Positions 38,142-50,500 of a DNA stretch of 64,000 bases are shown here, in pieces. The notes below the pieces were generated by a model. The model was not told the DNA's origin. It did not search any database and was given only the letters and a program-made list of their open reading frames with translations. Each line of letters starts with the position of its first letter. Position 1 is the first letter of the stretch. A program made the translations under genes and the position numbers. The DNA comes from Symsagittifera roscoffensis (taxonomy: Eukaryota > Xenacoelomorpha > Acoela > Convolutidae), in assembly GCF_963678635.1 (NCBI RefSeq), contig NW_026970837.1, positions 1-64,000 of the forward strand. The letters run 5' to 3'.

Positions 38142-38700
38142 GATGCTTTAGAAAAAAATACTCTTGGGCACCTGTTTTAGTGTCCCTCAACCTAAGAACT
38201 TGCTCATGGGCAGTTTGGTTTACTGTCCCAATAATCAAGAAAACTAGTCCTGGGCACCTGTCCAAACGCTCATAAAAACTAGTCCTGGGCACCAGTTTTA
38301 GTGTCCCAATACTCAAGGAATCAGGTTCTATGCAGTTCGTTTTACTGTCCCAACACTAAAGAAATCAGGTCCTGAGCAGTTCGTTTTACTATCCACAGAC
38401 TTCGAAGAACTTAGTCTTGGGCAGTTCGTTTTACTATCCCAAGGCTTCAAAAAACATATTTTTGGGCACTTCGTTTTACTATCCCGGGACTTCGAAAATG
38501 TTAATTTTTGGGCAGTTCGTTTTACTGTCCCAAGACTTCGAAAAGTTAGTCTCGGCCAGTTCGTTTTACTATCACAGAACTTTGAAAAAATTAGTCGTGG
38601 GTAGTTTGTTTTACTATCCCAAGACTTCAAAAACTAGTCTGAGCAGTTCGTTTTACTATCACAAATTTTCAAATTTTTAGTCTTGGGCAGTTCGTTCTAC
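38142..38700. repeat. diverged left edge of the array
   Basis: The first units (38142-38420) are the most diverged, with loops such as CACCTGTTTTAGTGT and linkers such as CAAGGAATCAGG, and they carry short indels. Conformity to the consensus rises to the right. This edge decay is usual for satellites that are homogenised from within, and marks this as a true array boundary. Confidence 0.75.
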
Positions 38701-38720
38701 TATCCAAGGACCTCAAAAAA

Positions 38721-39425
38721 GTTAGTCTTGGGCAGTTCGTTTTACTATCCCAAGACTTCGAGAAATTAGTCTGGGGCAGTTCGTTTTACTATCCCAAGAC
38801 CTCGAAAAATAAGTCTTGGACAGTTCGTTTTACTATCCCAACAATTCAAAATGTTAGTCTTGGGCAGTTCGGCTTACGATCCCAAGACTTCCAAAGGCTA
38901 GTCTTGGGCAGTTCGTTTTACTATCACAGAACTTAAAAAAAAATAGTCCTGGGTAGTTTGTTTTACTATCCCAAGACTTCAAAAACTGGTCTTGGGCAGT
39001 TCGTTTTACTATCACAAGACTTCAAAATTTGAGTCTTGAGCAGATCTTTTTACCTTCCCAACACTTCAAAAAGTTAGTCTTGGGCAGTTCGTTTTACTAT
39101 CCCAAGACTTCGAGAAATTAGTCTGGGGCAGTTCGTTTTACTATCCCAAGACCTCGAAAAATAAGTCTTGGACAGTTCGTTTTACTATCCCAACAATTCA
39201 AAATGTTAGTCTTGGGCAGTTCGGCTTACGATCCCAAGACTTCCAAAGGCTAGTCTTGGGCAGTTCGTTTTACTATCACAGAACTTAAAAAAAATAGTCC
39301 TGGGTAGTTTGTTTTACTATCCCAAGACTTCAAAAACTGGTCTTGGGCAGTTCGTTTTACTATCACAAGACTTAAAAATTTGAGTCTTGAGCAGATCTTT
39401 TTACCTTCCCAACACTTCAAAAAGT
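38721..39425. repeat. 8-unit higher-order duplication
   Basis: Two blocks starting at 38721 and 39073 match through GAGAAATTAGTCTGGGG, AATAAGTCTTGGACAG, ACAATTCAAAATGTTAG and CCAAAGGCTAG variants in the same order. The offset is 352 bp, eight units. Confidence 0.88.
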
Positions 39426-41537
39426 TAGTCTTGTGCAGTTTGTTTTACTATCCGAAGAATTCGAAAAGTAAGTCTTGGGCAGTTCGTTCCACTATCCCAA
39501 GACCTCGAAAAATGAGTCTTGGGCAGTTCGTTTTACTATCCCAAGACTTCAAAAAATTAGTCTTGGGCAGTTTGGCTTACAATCCCAATACTTCGAAAAA
39601 TTAGTCTTGGACAGTTTGTTTTACTATCACAGAACTTTGAAAAAAATAGTAATGGGTAGTTTGTTTTACCATCCCAAAACTTCAAAAACTAGTCTTGGGC
39701 AGTTCGTTTTACTATCACAAGACTTCAAAACTTTAGTCTTGGGCAGTTCGTTTTACTATCCCAACACTTCAAAAAGTTAGTCTTGTGCAGTTTGTTTTTT
39801 ATCCGAAGACTTCGAAAAGTTAGTCTTGGGCACTTCGTTTTACTATCCCAAGACTTCGCAAATTAGCCCTGGGCAGTTCGTTCTGTTATCCCAGGACTTC
39901 GAAACAATTAGTCCTGGGCAGTTCGATTTACTATCCCAAACTTCTAAAAATTAGTCTTGGGCAGTTCGTATTGTTCTCCCAGGATTTCGAAAAAGTTAGT
40001 CTTGGGCAGTTCGTTTTACTATCCCAAGAATTCAAAAACTAGTCTTAGGCAGTTCGTTTTACTATCACAAGACTTCAAAATTTGAGTCTTGAGCAGATCT
40101 TTTTACCTTCCCAACACTTCAAAAAGTTAGTCTTGTGCAATTTGTTTTTCTATCCGAAGACTTCGGAAATTAGTCTTGGGCAGTTCGTTTTGTTCTCCCA
40201 GGATTTCGAAAAAGTTAGTCTTGGGCAGTTCAATTTATTATCACTAGACCTCGAAAAATTAGTTTTGGGCAGTCCGTTTTACTATCCCAAGACTTCAAAA
40301 ACTTGTCTTGGGCAGTTCGTTTTACTATCACAAGACTTCAAAATTTGAGTCTTGAGCAGATCTTTTTTTCTTCCCAACACTTCAAAAAGTTAGGCTTGTG
40401 CAGTTTGTTTTACTATCCGAAGACTTCGAAAAGTTAGTCTTGGGCAGTTCGTTCCACTATCCCAAGACCTCGAAAAATTAGTCTTGGGCAGTTCGTTTTA
40501 CTATCCCAAGACTTCAAAAAGTTAGTCTTGGGCAGTTTGGCTTACGATCGCAATACTTCGAAAAGTTAGTCTTGGGCAGTTTGTTTTACTATCACAGAAC
40601 TTTGAAAAAAATAGTAATGGGTAGTTTGTTTTACCATCCCTAAACTTCAAAAACTAGTCTTGGGCAGTTCGTTTTACTATCCGAAGACTTCGAAAAGTTA
40701 GTCTTGGGCAGTTCGTTTTGTTCTCCCAGGATTTTGAAAAAGTTAGTCTTGGGCAATTCGATTTATTATCACTAGACCTCGAAAAATTGGTTTTGTGCAG
40801 TTCGTTTTACTATCCCAAGACTTCAAAAACTTGTCTTGGGCAGTTCGTTTTACTATCACAAGACTTCAAAATTTGAGTCTTGAGCAGATCTTTTTACCTT
40901 CCCAACACTTCAAAAAGTTAGTCTTGTGCAGTTTGTTTTACTATCCGAAGACTTCGAAAAGTTAGTCTTGGGCAGTTCGTTTTGTTCTCCCAGGATTTCG
41001 AAAAAGTTAGTCTTGGGCAGTTCGATTTATTATCACTAGACCTCAAAAAATTAGTTTTTGGGCAGTTCGTTTTACTATCCCAAGACTTCAAAAACTTGTC
41101 TTGGGCAGTTCGTTTTACTATCGCAAGACTTCAAAATTTGAGTCTTGAGCAGATCTTTTTACCTTCCCAACACTTCAAAAAGTTAGTCTTGTGCAGTTTG
41201 TTTTACTATCCGAAGACTTCGAAAAATTAGTCTTTGGCAGTTCGTTCTACTATCCCAAGACCTCGAAAAATGAGTCTTGGGCAGTTCGTTTTACTAACCC
41301 AAGACTTCAAAAAGTTAGTCTTGGGCAGTTTGGCTTACGATCCCAATACTTCGAAAAGTTAGTCTTGGGCAGTTTGTTTTACTATCACAGAACTTTGAAT
41401 AAAATAGTAATGGGTAGTTTGTTTTACCATCCCAAAACTTCAAAAACTAGTCTTGGGCAGTTCGTTTTACTATCCCAACACTTCAAAAAATTAGTCTTGT
41501 GCAGTTTGTTTTTTTTATCCGAAGACTTCGAAAAGTT

Positions 41538-44500
41538 AGTCTATGGCACTTCGTTTTACTATCCCAAGACTTCGCAAATTAGCCCTGGGCAGTTCGTTCT
41601 GTTATCCCAGGATTTCGAAAAAGTTAGTCTTGGGCAGTTCGATTTATTATCACTAGACCTCGAAAAATTAGTTTTGGGTAGTTCGTTTTACTATCCCAAG
41701 ACTTCAAAAACTTGTCTTGGGCAGTTCGTTTTACTATCACAAGACTTCAAAACTTTAGTCTTGGGCAGTTCGTTTTACTATCCCAACACTTCAAAAAGTT
41801 AGTCTTGTGCAGTTTGTTTTTTTATCCAAAGACTTCGAAAAGTTAGTCTTGGGCAGTTCGTTCCACTATCCCAAGCCCTCGAAAAATGAGTCTTGGGCAG
41901 TTCGTTTTACTATCCCAATACTTCGAAAAGTTAGTCTTGGGCAGTTTGTTTTACTATCACAGAACTTTGAAAAAAATAGTAATGGGTAGTTTGTTTTACC
42001 ATCCCAAAACTTCAAAAACTAGTCTTGGGCAGTTCGTTTTACTATCACAAGACTTCAAAACTTTAGTCTTGGGCAGTTCGTTTTACCTTCCCAACACTTC
42101 AAAAAGTTAGTCTTGTGCAGTTTGTTTTACTATCCGAAGACTTCGAAAAGTTAGTCTTGGGCAGTTCGTTCCACTATCCCAAGACCTCGAAAAATGAGTC
42201 TTGGGCAGTTCGTTTTACTATCCCAATACTTCGAAAAGTTAGTCTTGGGCAGTTTGTTTTACTATCACAGAACTTTGAAAAAATAGTAATGGGTAGTTTG
42301 TTTTACCATTCCAAAACTTCAAAAACTAGTCTTGGGCAGTTCGTTTTACTATCACAAGACTTCAAAACTTTAGTCTTGGGCAGTTCGTTTTACTATCCCA
42401 ACACTTCAAAAAGTTAGTCTTGTGCAGTTTTTTTTTTATCCAAAGACTTCGAAAAAATAGTCTATGGCACTTCGTTTTACTATCTCAAGACTTCGCAAAT
42501 TAGCCCTGGGCAGTTCGTTCTGTTATCCCAGGACTTCGAAAAGTTAGTCTTGGGCAGTTCGTTTTGTTCTCTTAGGATTTCGAAAAAATTAGTCTTGGGC
42601 AGTTCGATTTATTATCACTAGACCTCGAAAAATTAGTTTTGGGCTGTTCGTTTTACTATCCCAAGACTTCGAAAAGTTAATCTTGGGCCGTTCGATTTAA
42701 TATCACAAGACCTCGAAAAATGAGTCCTGGGCAGTTCGTTTTACTACCCCAAGACTTCAAAAAGTTAGTCTTGGGCAGTTCGTTTTACGATCCCAATACT
42801 TCGAAAAGTTAGTCTTGGGCAGTTTGTTTTACTATCACAGAACTTTGAAAAAAATAGTCACGGGTAGTTTGTTTTACCATCCCAAAACTTCAAAAACTAG
42901 TCTTGGGCAGTTCGTTTTACTATCACAAGACTTCAAAACTTTAGTCTTGAGCAGTTCGTTTTACTATCCCAACACTTCAAAAAGTTAGTCTTGTGCAGTT
43001 TGTTTTTTTATCCAAAGACTTCGAAAAGTTAGTCTTGGGCACTTCGTTTTACTATCCCAAGACTTCGAAAAATTAGTCTTGGGCCGTTCGTTTTAATATC
43101 CCAAGACCTCGAAAAATGAGTCCTGGGCAGTTCGTTTTACTACCCCAAGACTTCAAAAAGTTAGTCTTGGGCAGTTCGGCTTACGATCCCAATACTTCGA
43201 AAAGTTAGTCTTGGTCAGTTTGTTTTACTATCACAGAACTTTGAAAAAAATAGTCATGGGTAGTTTGTTTTACCATCCCAAAACTTCAAAAACTAGTCTT
43301 GGGCAGTTCGTTTTACCATCACAAGACCTCAAAAAATGAGTCCTGGGCAGTTCGTTTTACTACCCCAAGACTTCAAAAAGTTAGTCTTGGGCAGTTCGGC
43401 TTACGATCCCAATACTTCGAAAAGTTAGTCTTGGGCAGTTTGTTTTACTATCACAGAACTTTGAAAAAAATAGTCATGGGTAGTTTGTTTTACCATCCCA
43501 AAACTTCAAAAACTAGTCTTGGACAGTTCGTTTTACTATCACAAGACTTCAAAACTTTAGTCTTGAGCAGTTCGTTTTAATATCCCAACACTTCAAAAAG
43601 TTAGTCTTGTGCAGTTTGTTTTTTTATCCGAAGACTTCGAAAAGTTAGTCTTGGGCACTTCGTTTTACTATCCCAAGACTTCGCAAATTAGCCCTGAGCA
43701 GTTCGTTCTGTTATCCCAGGACTTCGAAACAATTAGTCTTGGGCAGTTCGATTTACTATCCCAAACTTCGAAAAGTTAGTCTTGGGCAGGTCGTTTTGTT
43801 ATCCCAGGATTTCGAAAAAGTTAGTCTTGGGCAGTTCGATTTATTATCACTAGACCTCGAAAAATTAGTCTTGTGCACTTCGTTTTACTATCCCAAGAAT
43901 TCAAAAACTAGTCTTGGGCAGTTCGTTTTACCATCACAAGAGTTCGAAAAGTTAGTCTTGGGCTGTTCGTATTACTATCCCAAGAATTCAAAAACTAGTC
44001 TTGGGCAGTTCGTTTTACCATCACAAGACTTTGAAAAATTAGTCTTGGGCCGTTCGTTTTATTATCACAAGACCTCGAAAAGTTAGTCTTGGGCAGTTCG
44101 TTTTGTTATCCCAGGATTTCGAAAAAGTTAGACTTGAGCAGTCCGTTTTGTTATCCCAGGACTTCGAAAAAATTAGTCTGGGGCAGTTCGCTTTACTATC
44201 ACAAGACTTCAAAACTTTAGTCTTGGGCAGTTCGTTTTACTATCCCAACACTTCAAAAAGTTAGTCTTGTGCAGTTTGTTTTTTTATCCGAAAACTTCGA
44301 AAAGTTAGTCTATGGCACTTCGTTTTACTATCCCAAGACTTCGCAAATTAGCCCTGGGCAGTTCGTTCTGTTATCCCAGGACTTCGAAACAATTAGTGTT
44401 GGGCAGTTCGATTTACTATCCCAAACTTCGAAAAGTTAGTCTTGGGCAGTTCGTTTTGTTCTCCTAGGATTTCGAAAAAGTTAGTCTTGGGCAGTTCGAT

Positions 44501-47500
44501 TTATATTATCACTAGGACTCGAAAAATTAGTTTTGGGCAGTTCGTTTTACTATCCCAAGACTTCGAAAAATTAGTCTTGGGCCGTTCGTTTTAATATCCC
44601 AAGACCTCGAAAAATGAGTCCTGGGGAGTTCGTTTTACTGCCCCAAGACTTCAAAAAGTTAGTCTTGGGCAGTTTGTTTTACTATCACAGAACTTTGAAA
44701 AAAATAGTCATGGGTAGTTTGTTTTACCATCCCAAAACTTCAAAAACTAGTCTTGGGCAGTTCGTTTTACTATCACAAGACTTCAAAACTTTAGTCTTGA
44801 GCAGTTCGTTTTACTATCCCAACACTTCAAAAAGTTAGTCTTGTGCAGTTTGTTTTTTTATCCGAAGACTTCGAAAAGTTAGTCTTGGGCAGTTTGTTTT
44901 ACTATCACAGAACTTTGAAAAAAATAGTCATGGGTAGTTTGTTTTACCATCCCAAAACTTCAAAAACTAGTCTTGGGCAGTTCGTTTTACTATCACAAGA
45001 CTTCAAAACTTTAGTCTTGAGCAGTTCGTTTTACTATCCCAACACTTCAAAAAATTAGTCTTGTGCAGTTTGTTTTACTATCACAGAACTTTGAAAAAAA
45101 ATAGTCATGGGTAGTTTGTTTTACCATCCCAAAACTTCAAAAACTAGTCTTGGGCAGTTATTTTACTATCACAAGACTTCAAAACTTTAGTCTTGAGCAG
45201 TTCGTTTTACTATCCCAACACTTCAAAAAGTTAGTCTTGTGCAGTTTGTTTTTTTATCCGAAGACTTCGAAAAGTTAGTCTTGGGCAGTTTGTTTTACTA
45301 TCACAGAACTTTGAAAAAAATAGTCATGGGTAGTTTGTTTTACCATCCCAAAACTTCAAAAACTAGTCTTGGGCAGTTCGTTTTACTATCACAAGACTTC
45401 AAAACTTTAGTCTTGAGCAGTTCGTTTTACTATCCCAACACTTCAAAAAGTTAGTCTTGTGCAGTTTGTTTTTTTATCCGAAGACTTCGAAAAGTTAGTT
45501 TTGGGCAGTTTGTTTTACTATCACAGAAATTTGAAAAAAATAACCATGGGTAGTTTGTTTTACCATCCCAAAACTTCAAAAACTAGTCTTGGGCAGTTCG
45601 TTTTACTATCACAAGACTTCAAAACTTTAGTCTTGAGCAGTTCGTTTTACTATCCCAACACTTCAAAAAGTTAGTCTTGTGCAGTTTGTTTTTTATCCGA
45701 AGACTTCGAAAAGTTAGTCTTGGGCACTTCGTTTTACTATCCCAAGACTTCGCAAATTAGCCCTGGGCAGTTCGTTCTGTTCTCCCAGGACTTCGAAACA
45801 ATTAGTCTCGGGCAGTTCGATTTACTATCCCAAACTTCGAAAAGTTAGTCTTGGGCAGGTCGTTTTTTTCTATCCCAGGATTTCGAAAAAATTAGTCTTG
45901 GGCAGTTCGATTTATTATCACTAGACCTCGAAAAATTAGTCTTGGGCAGTTCGTTTTACTATCCCAAGAATTCAAAAACTAGTCTTGGGCAGTTCGTTTT
46001 ACCATCACAAGACTTCGAAAAGTTAGTCTTGGGCCGTTCGTTTTACTATCCCAAGAATTCAAAAACTAGTCTTGGGCAGTTCGCTTTACCATCACAAGAC
46101 TTTGAAAAATTAGTCTTGGGCCGTTCGTTTTACTATCACAAGACCTCGAAAAGTTAGTCTTGGGCAGTTCGTTTTGTTATCCCAGGATTTCGAAAAAGTT
46201 AGACTTGAGCAGTCCGTTTTGTTATCCCAGGACTTCGAAAAAATTAGTCTGGAGCAGTTCGCTTTACTATCCCAAGACTTCAAAAAGTTAGTCTTGTGCA
46301 GTTTGTTTTTTTATCCGAAGACTTCGAAAAGTTAGTCTATGGCACTTCGTTTTACTATCCCAAGACTTCGCAAATTAGCCCTGGGCAGTTCGTTCTGTTA
46401 TCCCAGGACTTCGAAACAATTTGTGTTGGGCAGTTCGATTTACTATCCCAAACTTCGAAAAGTTAGTCTTGGGCAGTTCGTTTTGTTCTCCTAGGATTTC
46501 GAAAAAAATTTTCTTGGGCAGTTCGATTTATTATCACAAGACCTCGAAAAATTAGTTTTGGGCAGTTCGTTTTACTATCCCAAGACTTCGAAAAGTTAGT
46601 CTTGGGCAGTTCGTTTTACTATCACAAGACTTCAAAACTTTAGTCTTGAGCAGTTCGTTTTACTATCCCAACACTTCAAAAAGTTAGTCTTGTGCAGTTT
46701 GTTTTTTTATCCGAAGACTTCGAAAAGTTAGTCTTGGGCAGTTTTTTTTTTACTAGCACAGAACTTTGAAAAAAATAGTCATGGGTAGTTTGTTTTACCA
46801 TCCCAAAACTTCAAAAACTTGTCTTGGGCAGTTCGTTTTACCATCACAAGACTTCGAAAAATTAGTCTTGGAAGGTTCGTTTTAATATCCCAAGACCTCG
46901 AAAAATGAGTCCGGGCAGTTCGTTTTACTACCCCAAGACTTCAAAAAGTTAGTCTTGAGCAGTTCGGCTTACGATCCCAATACTTCGAAAAGTTAGTCTT
47001 GGGCAGTTTGTTTTACTATCACAGAACTTTGAAAAAAATAGTCATGGGTAGTTTGTTTTACCATCCCAAAACTTCAAAAACTGGTCTTGGGCAGTTCGTT
47101 TTACTATCACAAGACTTCAAAACTTTAGTCTTGAGCAGTTCGTTTTGCTATCCCAACACTTCAAAAAGTTAGTCTTGTGCAGTTCGTTTTTTTATCCGAA
47201 GACTTCGAAAAGTTAGTCTTGGGCACTTCGTTTTACTATCCCAAGATTTCGCAAATTAGCCCTGGGCAGTTCGTTCTGTTATCCCAGGACTTCGAAACAA
47301 TTAGTCTTGGGCAGTTCGATTTACTATCCCAAACTTCGAAAAGTTAGTCTTGGGCAGGTCGTTTTGTTATCCCAGGATTTCGAAAAAGTTAGTCTTGGGC
47401 AATTCGATTTATTATCACTAGACCTCGAAAAATTAGTCTTGGGCAGTTCGTTTTACTATCCCAAGAATTCAAAAACTAGTCTTGGGCAGTTCGTTTTACC

Positions 47501-50500
47501 ATCACAAGACTTCGAAAAGTTAGTCTTGGGCCGTTCGTTTTACTATCCCAAGAATTCAAAAACTAGTCTTGGGCAGTTCGTTTTACCATCACAAGACTTT
47601 GAAAAATTAGTCTTGGGCTATTCGTTTTACTATCACAAGACCTCGAAAAGTTAGTCTTGGGCAATTCGTTTTGTTATCCCAGGATTTCGAAAAAGTTAGA
47701 CTTGAGCAGTCCGTTTTGTTATCCCAGGACTTCGAAAAAATTAGTCTGGGGTAGTTCGCTTTACTATCACAAGACTTCAAAACTTTAGTCTTGGGCAGTT
47801 CGTTTTACTATCCCAACACTTCAAAAAGTTAGTCTTGTGCAGTTTGTTTTTTTATCCGAAGACTTCGAAAAGTTAGTCTATGGCACTTCGTTTTACTATC
47901 CCAAGACTTCGCAAATTAGCCCTGGGCAGTTCGTTCTGTTATCCCAGGACTTCGAAACAATTAGTGTTGGGCAGTTCGATTTACTATCCCAAACTTCGAA
48001 AAGTTAGTCTTGGGCAGTTCGTTTTGTTCTCCTAGGATTTCGAAAAAGTTAGTCTTGGGCAGTTCGATTTATTATCACTAGACCTCGAAAAATTAGTTTT
48101 GGGCAGTTCCTTTTACTATCCCAAGACTTCGAAAAGTTAGTCTTGGGCCGTTCGTTTTAATATCCCAAGACCTCGAAAAATGAGTCCTGGGCAGTTCATT
48201 TTACTACCCCAAGACTTCAAAAAGTTAGTCTTGGGCAGTTCGGCTTACGATCCCAATACTTCGAAAAGTTAGTCTTTGGCAGTTTGTTTTACTATCACAG
48301 AACTTTGAAAAAAATAGTCATGGGTAGTTTGTTTTACCATCCCAAAACTTCAAAAACTAGTCTTGGGCAGTTCGTTTTACTATCACAAGACTTCAAAATT
48401 TTAGTCTTGAGCAGTTCGTTTTACTATCCCAACACTTCAAAAAGTTAGTCTTGTGCAGTTTGTTTTTTTATCCGAAGACTTCGAAAAGTTAGTCTTGGGC
48501 AGTTTGTTTTACTATCACAGAACTTTGAAAAAAATAGTCATGGGTAGTTTGTTTTACCATCCCAAAACTTCAAAAACTAGTCTTGGGCAGTTCGTTTTAC
48601 TATCACAAGACTTCAAAATTTTAGTCTTGAGCAGTTCGTTTTACCATCCCAACACTTCAAAAAGTTAGTCTTGTGCAGTTTGTTTTTTTTATCCGAAGAC
48701 TTCGAAAAGTTAGTCTTTGGCACTTCGTTTTACTATTCCAAGACTTCGCAAATTAGCCCTGAGCAGTTCGTTCTGTTATCCCAGGACTTCGAAACAATTA
48801 GTCTTGGGCAGTTCGATTTACTATCCCAAACTTCGAAAAGTTAGTCTTGGGCAGGTCGTTTTGTTATCCCAGGATTTCGAAAAAGTTAGTCTTGGGCAGT
48901 TCGATTTATTATCACTAGACCTCGAAAAATTAGTCTTGGGCAGTTCGTTTTACTATCCCAAGAATTCAAAAACTAGTCTTGGGCAGTTCGTTTTACCATC
49001 ACAAGACTTCGAAAAGTTAGTCTTGGGCCGTTCGTTTTACTATCCCAAGAATTCAAAAACTAGTCTTGGGCAGTTCGTTTTACCATCACAAGACTTTGAA
49101 AAATTAGTCTTGTGCCGTTCGTTTTACTATCACAAGACCTCGAAAAGTTAGTCTTGGGCAGTTCGTTTTGTTATCCCAGGATTTCGAAAAAGTTAGACTT
49201 GAGCAGTCCGTTTTGTTATCCCAGGACTTCGAAAAAATTAGTCTGGAGCAGTTCGCTTTACTATCCCAAGACTTCAAAAAGTTAGTCTTGTGCAGTTTGT
49301 TTTTTTATCCAAAGACTTCGAAAAGTTAGTCTATGGCACTTCGTTTTACTATCCCAAGACTTCGCAAATTAGCCCTGGGCAGTTCGTTCTGTTATCCCAG
49401 GACTTCGAAACAATTAGTGTTGGGCAGTTCGATTTACTATCCCAAACTTCGAAAAGTTAGTCTTGGGCAGTTCGTTTTGTTCTCCTAGGATTTCGAAAAA
49501 GTTAGTCTTGGGCAGTTCGATTTATTATCACTAGACCTCGAAAAATTAGTTTTGGGCAGTTCGTTTTACTATCCCAAGAATTCAAAAACTAGTCTTGGGC
49601 AGTTTGTTTTACCATCACAAGACCTCGAAAAATGAGTCCTGGGCAGTTCGTTTTACTATCACAAGACTTCAAAATTTTAGTCTTGAGCAGTTCGTTTTAC
49701 TATCCCAACACTTCAAAAAGTTAGTCTTGTGCAGTTTGTTTTTTTATCCGAAGACTTCGAAAAGTTAGTCTTGGGCAGTTTGTTTTACTATCACAGAACT
49801 TTGAAAAAAATAGTCATGGGTAGTTTGTTTTACCATCCCAAAACTTCAAAAACTAGTCTTGGGCAGTTCGTTTTACTATCACAAGACTTCAAAACTTTAG
49901 TCTTGAGCAGTTCGTTTTACCATCCCAACACTTCAAAAAGTTAGTCTTGTGCAGTTTGTTTTTTTATCCGAAGACTTCGAAAAGTTAGTATTTGGCACTT
50001 CGTTTTACTATTCCAAGACTTCGCAAATTAGCCCTGAGCAGTTCGTTCTGTTATCCCAGGACTTCGAAACAATTAGTCTTGGGCAGTTCGATTTACTATC
50101 CCAAACTTCGAAAAGTTAGTCTTGGGCAGGTCGTTTTGTTATCCCAGGATTTCGAAAAAGTTAGTCTTGGGCAGTTCGATTTATTATCACTAGACCTCGA
50201 AAAATTAGTCTTGGGCAGTTCGTTTTACTATCCCAAGAATTCAAAAAGTTAGTCTTGGGCCGTTCGTTTTACTATCCCAAGAATTCAAAAACTAGTCTTG
50301 GGCAGTTCGTTTTACCATCACAAGACTTTGAAAAATTAGTCTTGTGCCGTTCGTTTTACTATCACAAGACCTCGAAAAGTTAGTCTTGGGCAGTTCGTTT
50401 TGTTATCCCAGGATTTCGAAAAAGTTAGACTTGAGCAGTCCGTTTTGTTATCCCAGGACTTCGAAAAAATTAGTCTGGAGCAGTTCGCTTTACTATCCCA

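Larger units (their letters stand above)
36762..38155. repeat. duplicated 5' end of element B (UTR plus gag start)
   Basis: The inner copy is 36762-37075 and the outer copy 37627-38155. Shared landmarks are GAGCTCTATCATTA(T/C)TGGTG, TTTATGTACAGGATA, TTTAGAAACTGAA or TATAGAAACTGAA, GGAGTTACTTACAA and ACCAGTCCCCC. The gag-start offset is 867 bp and the offset at the ACCAGTCC word is 1083 bp, so the outer copy has about 216 extra bases in the UTR. The outer copy leads directly into the satellite array. Confidence 0.85.
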
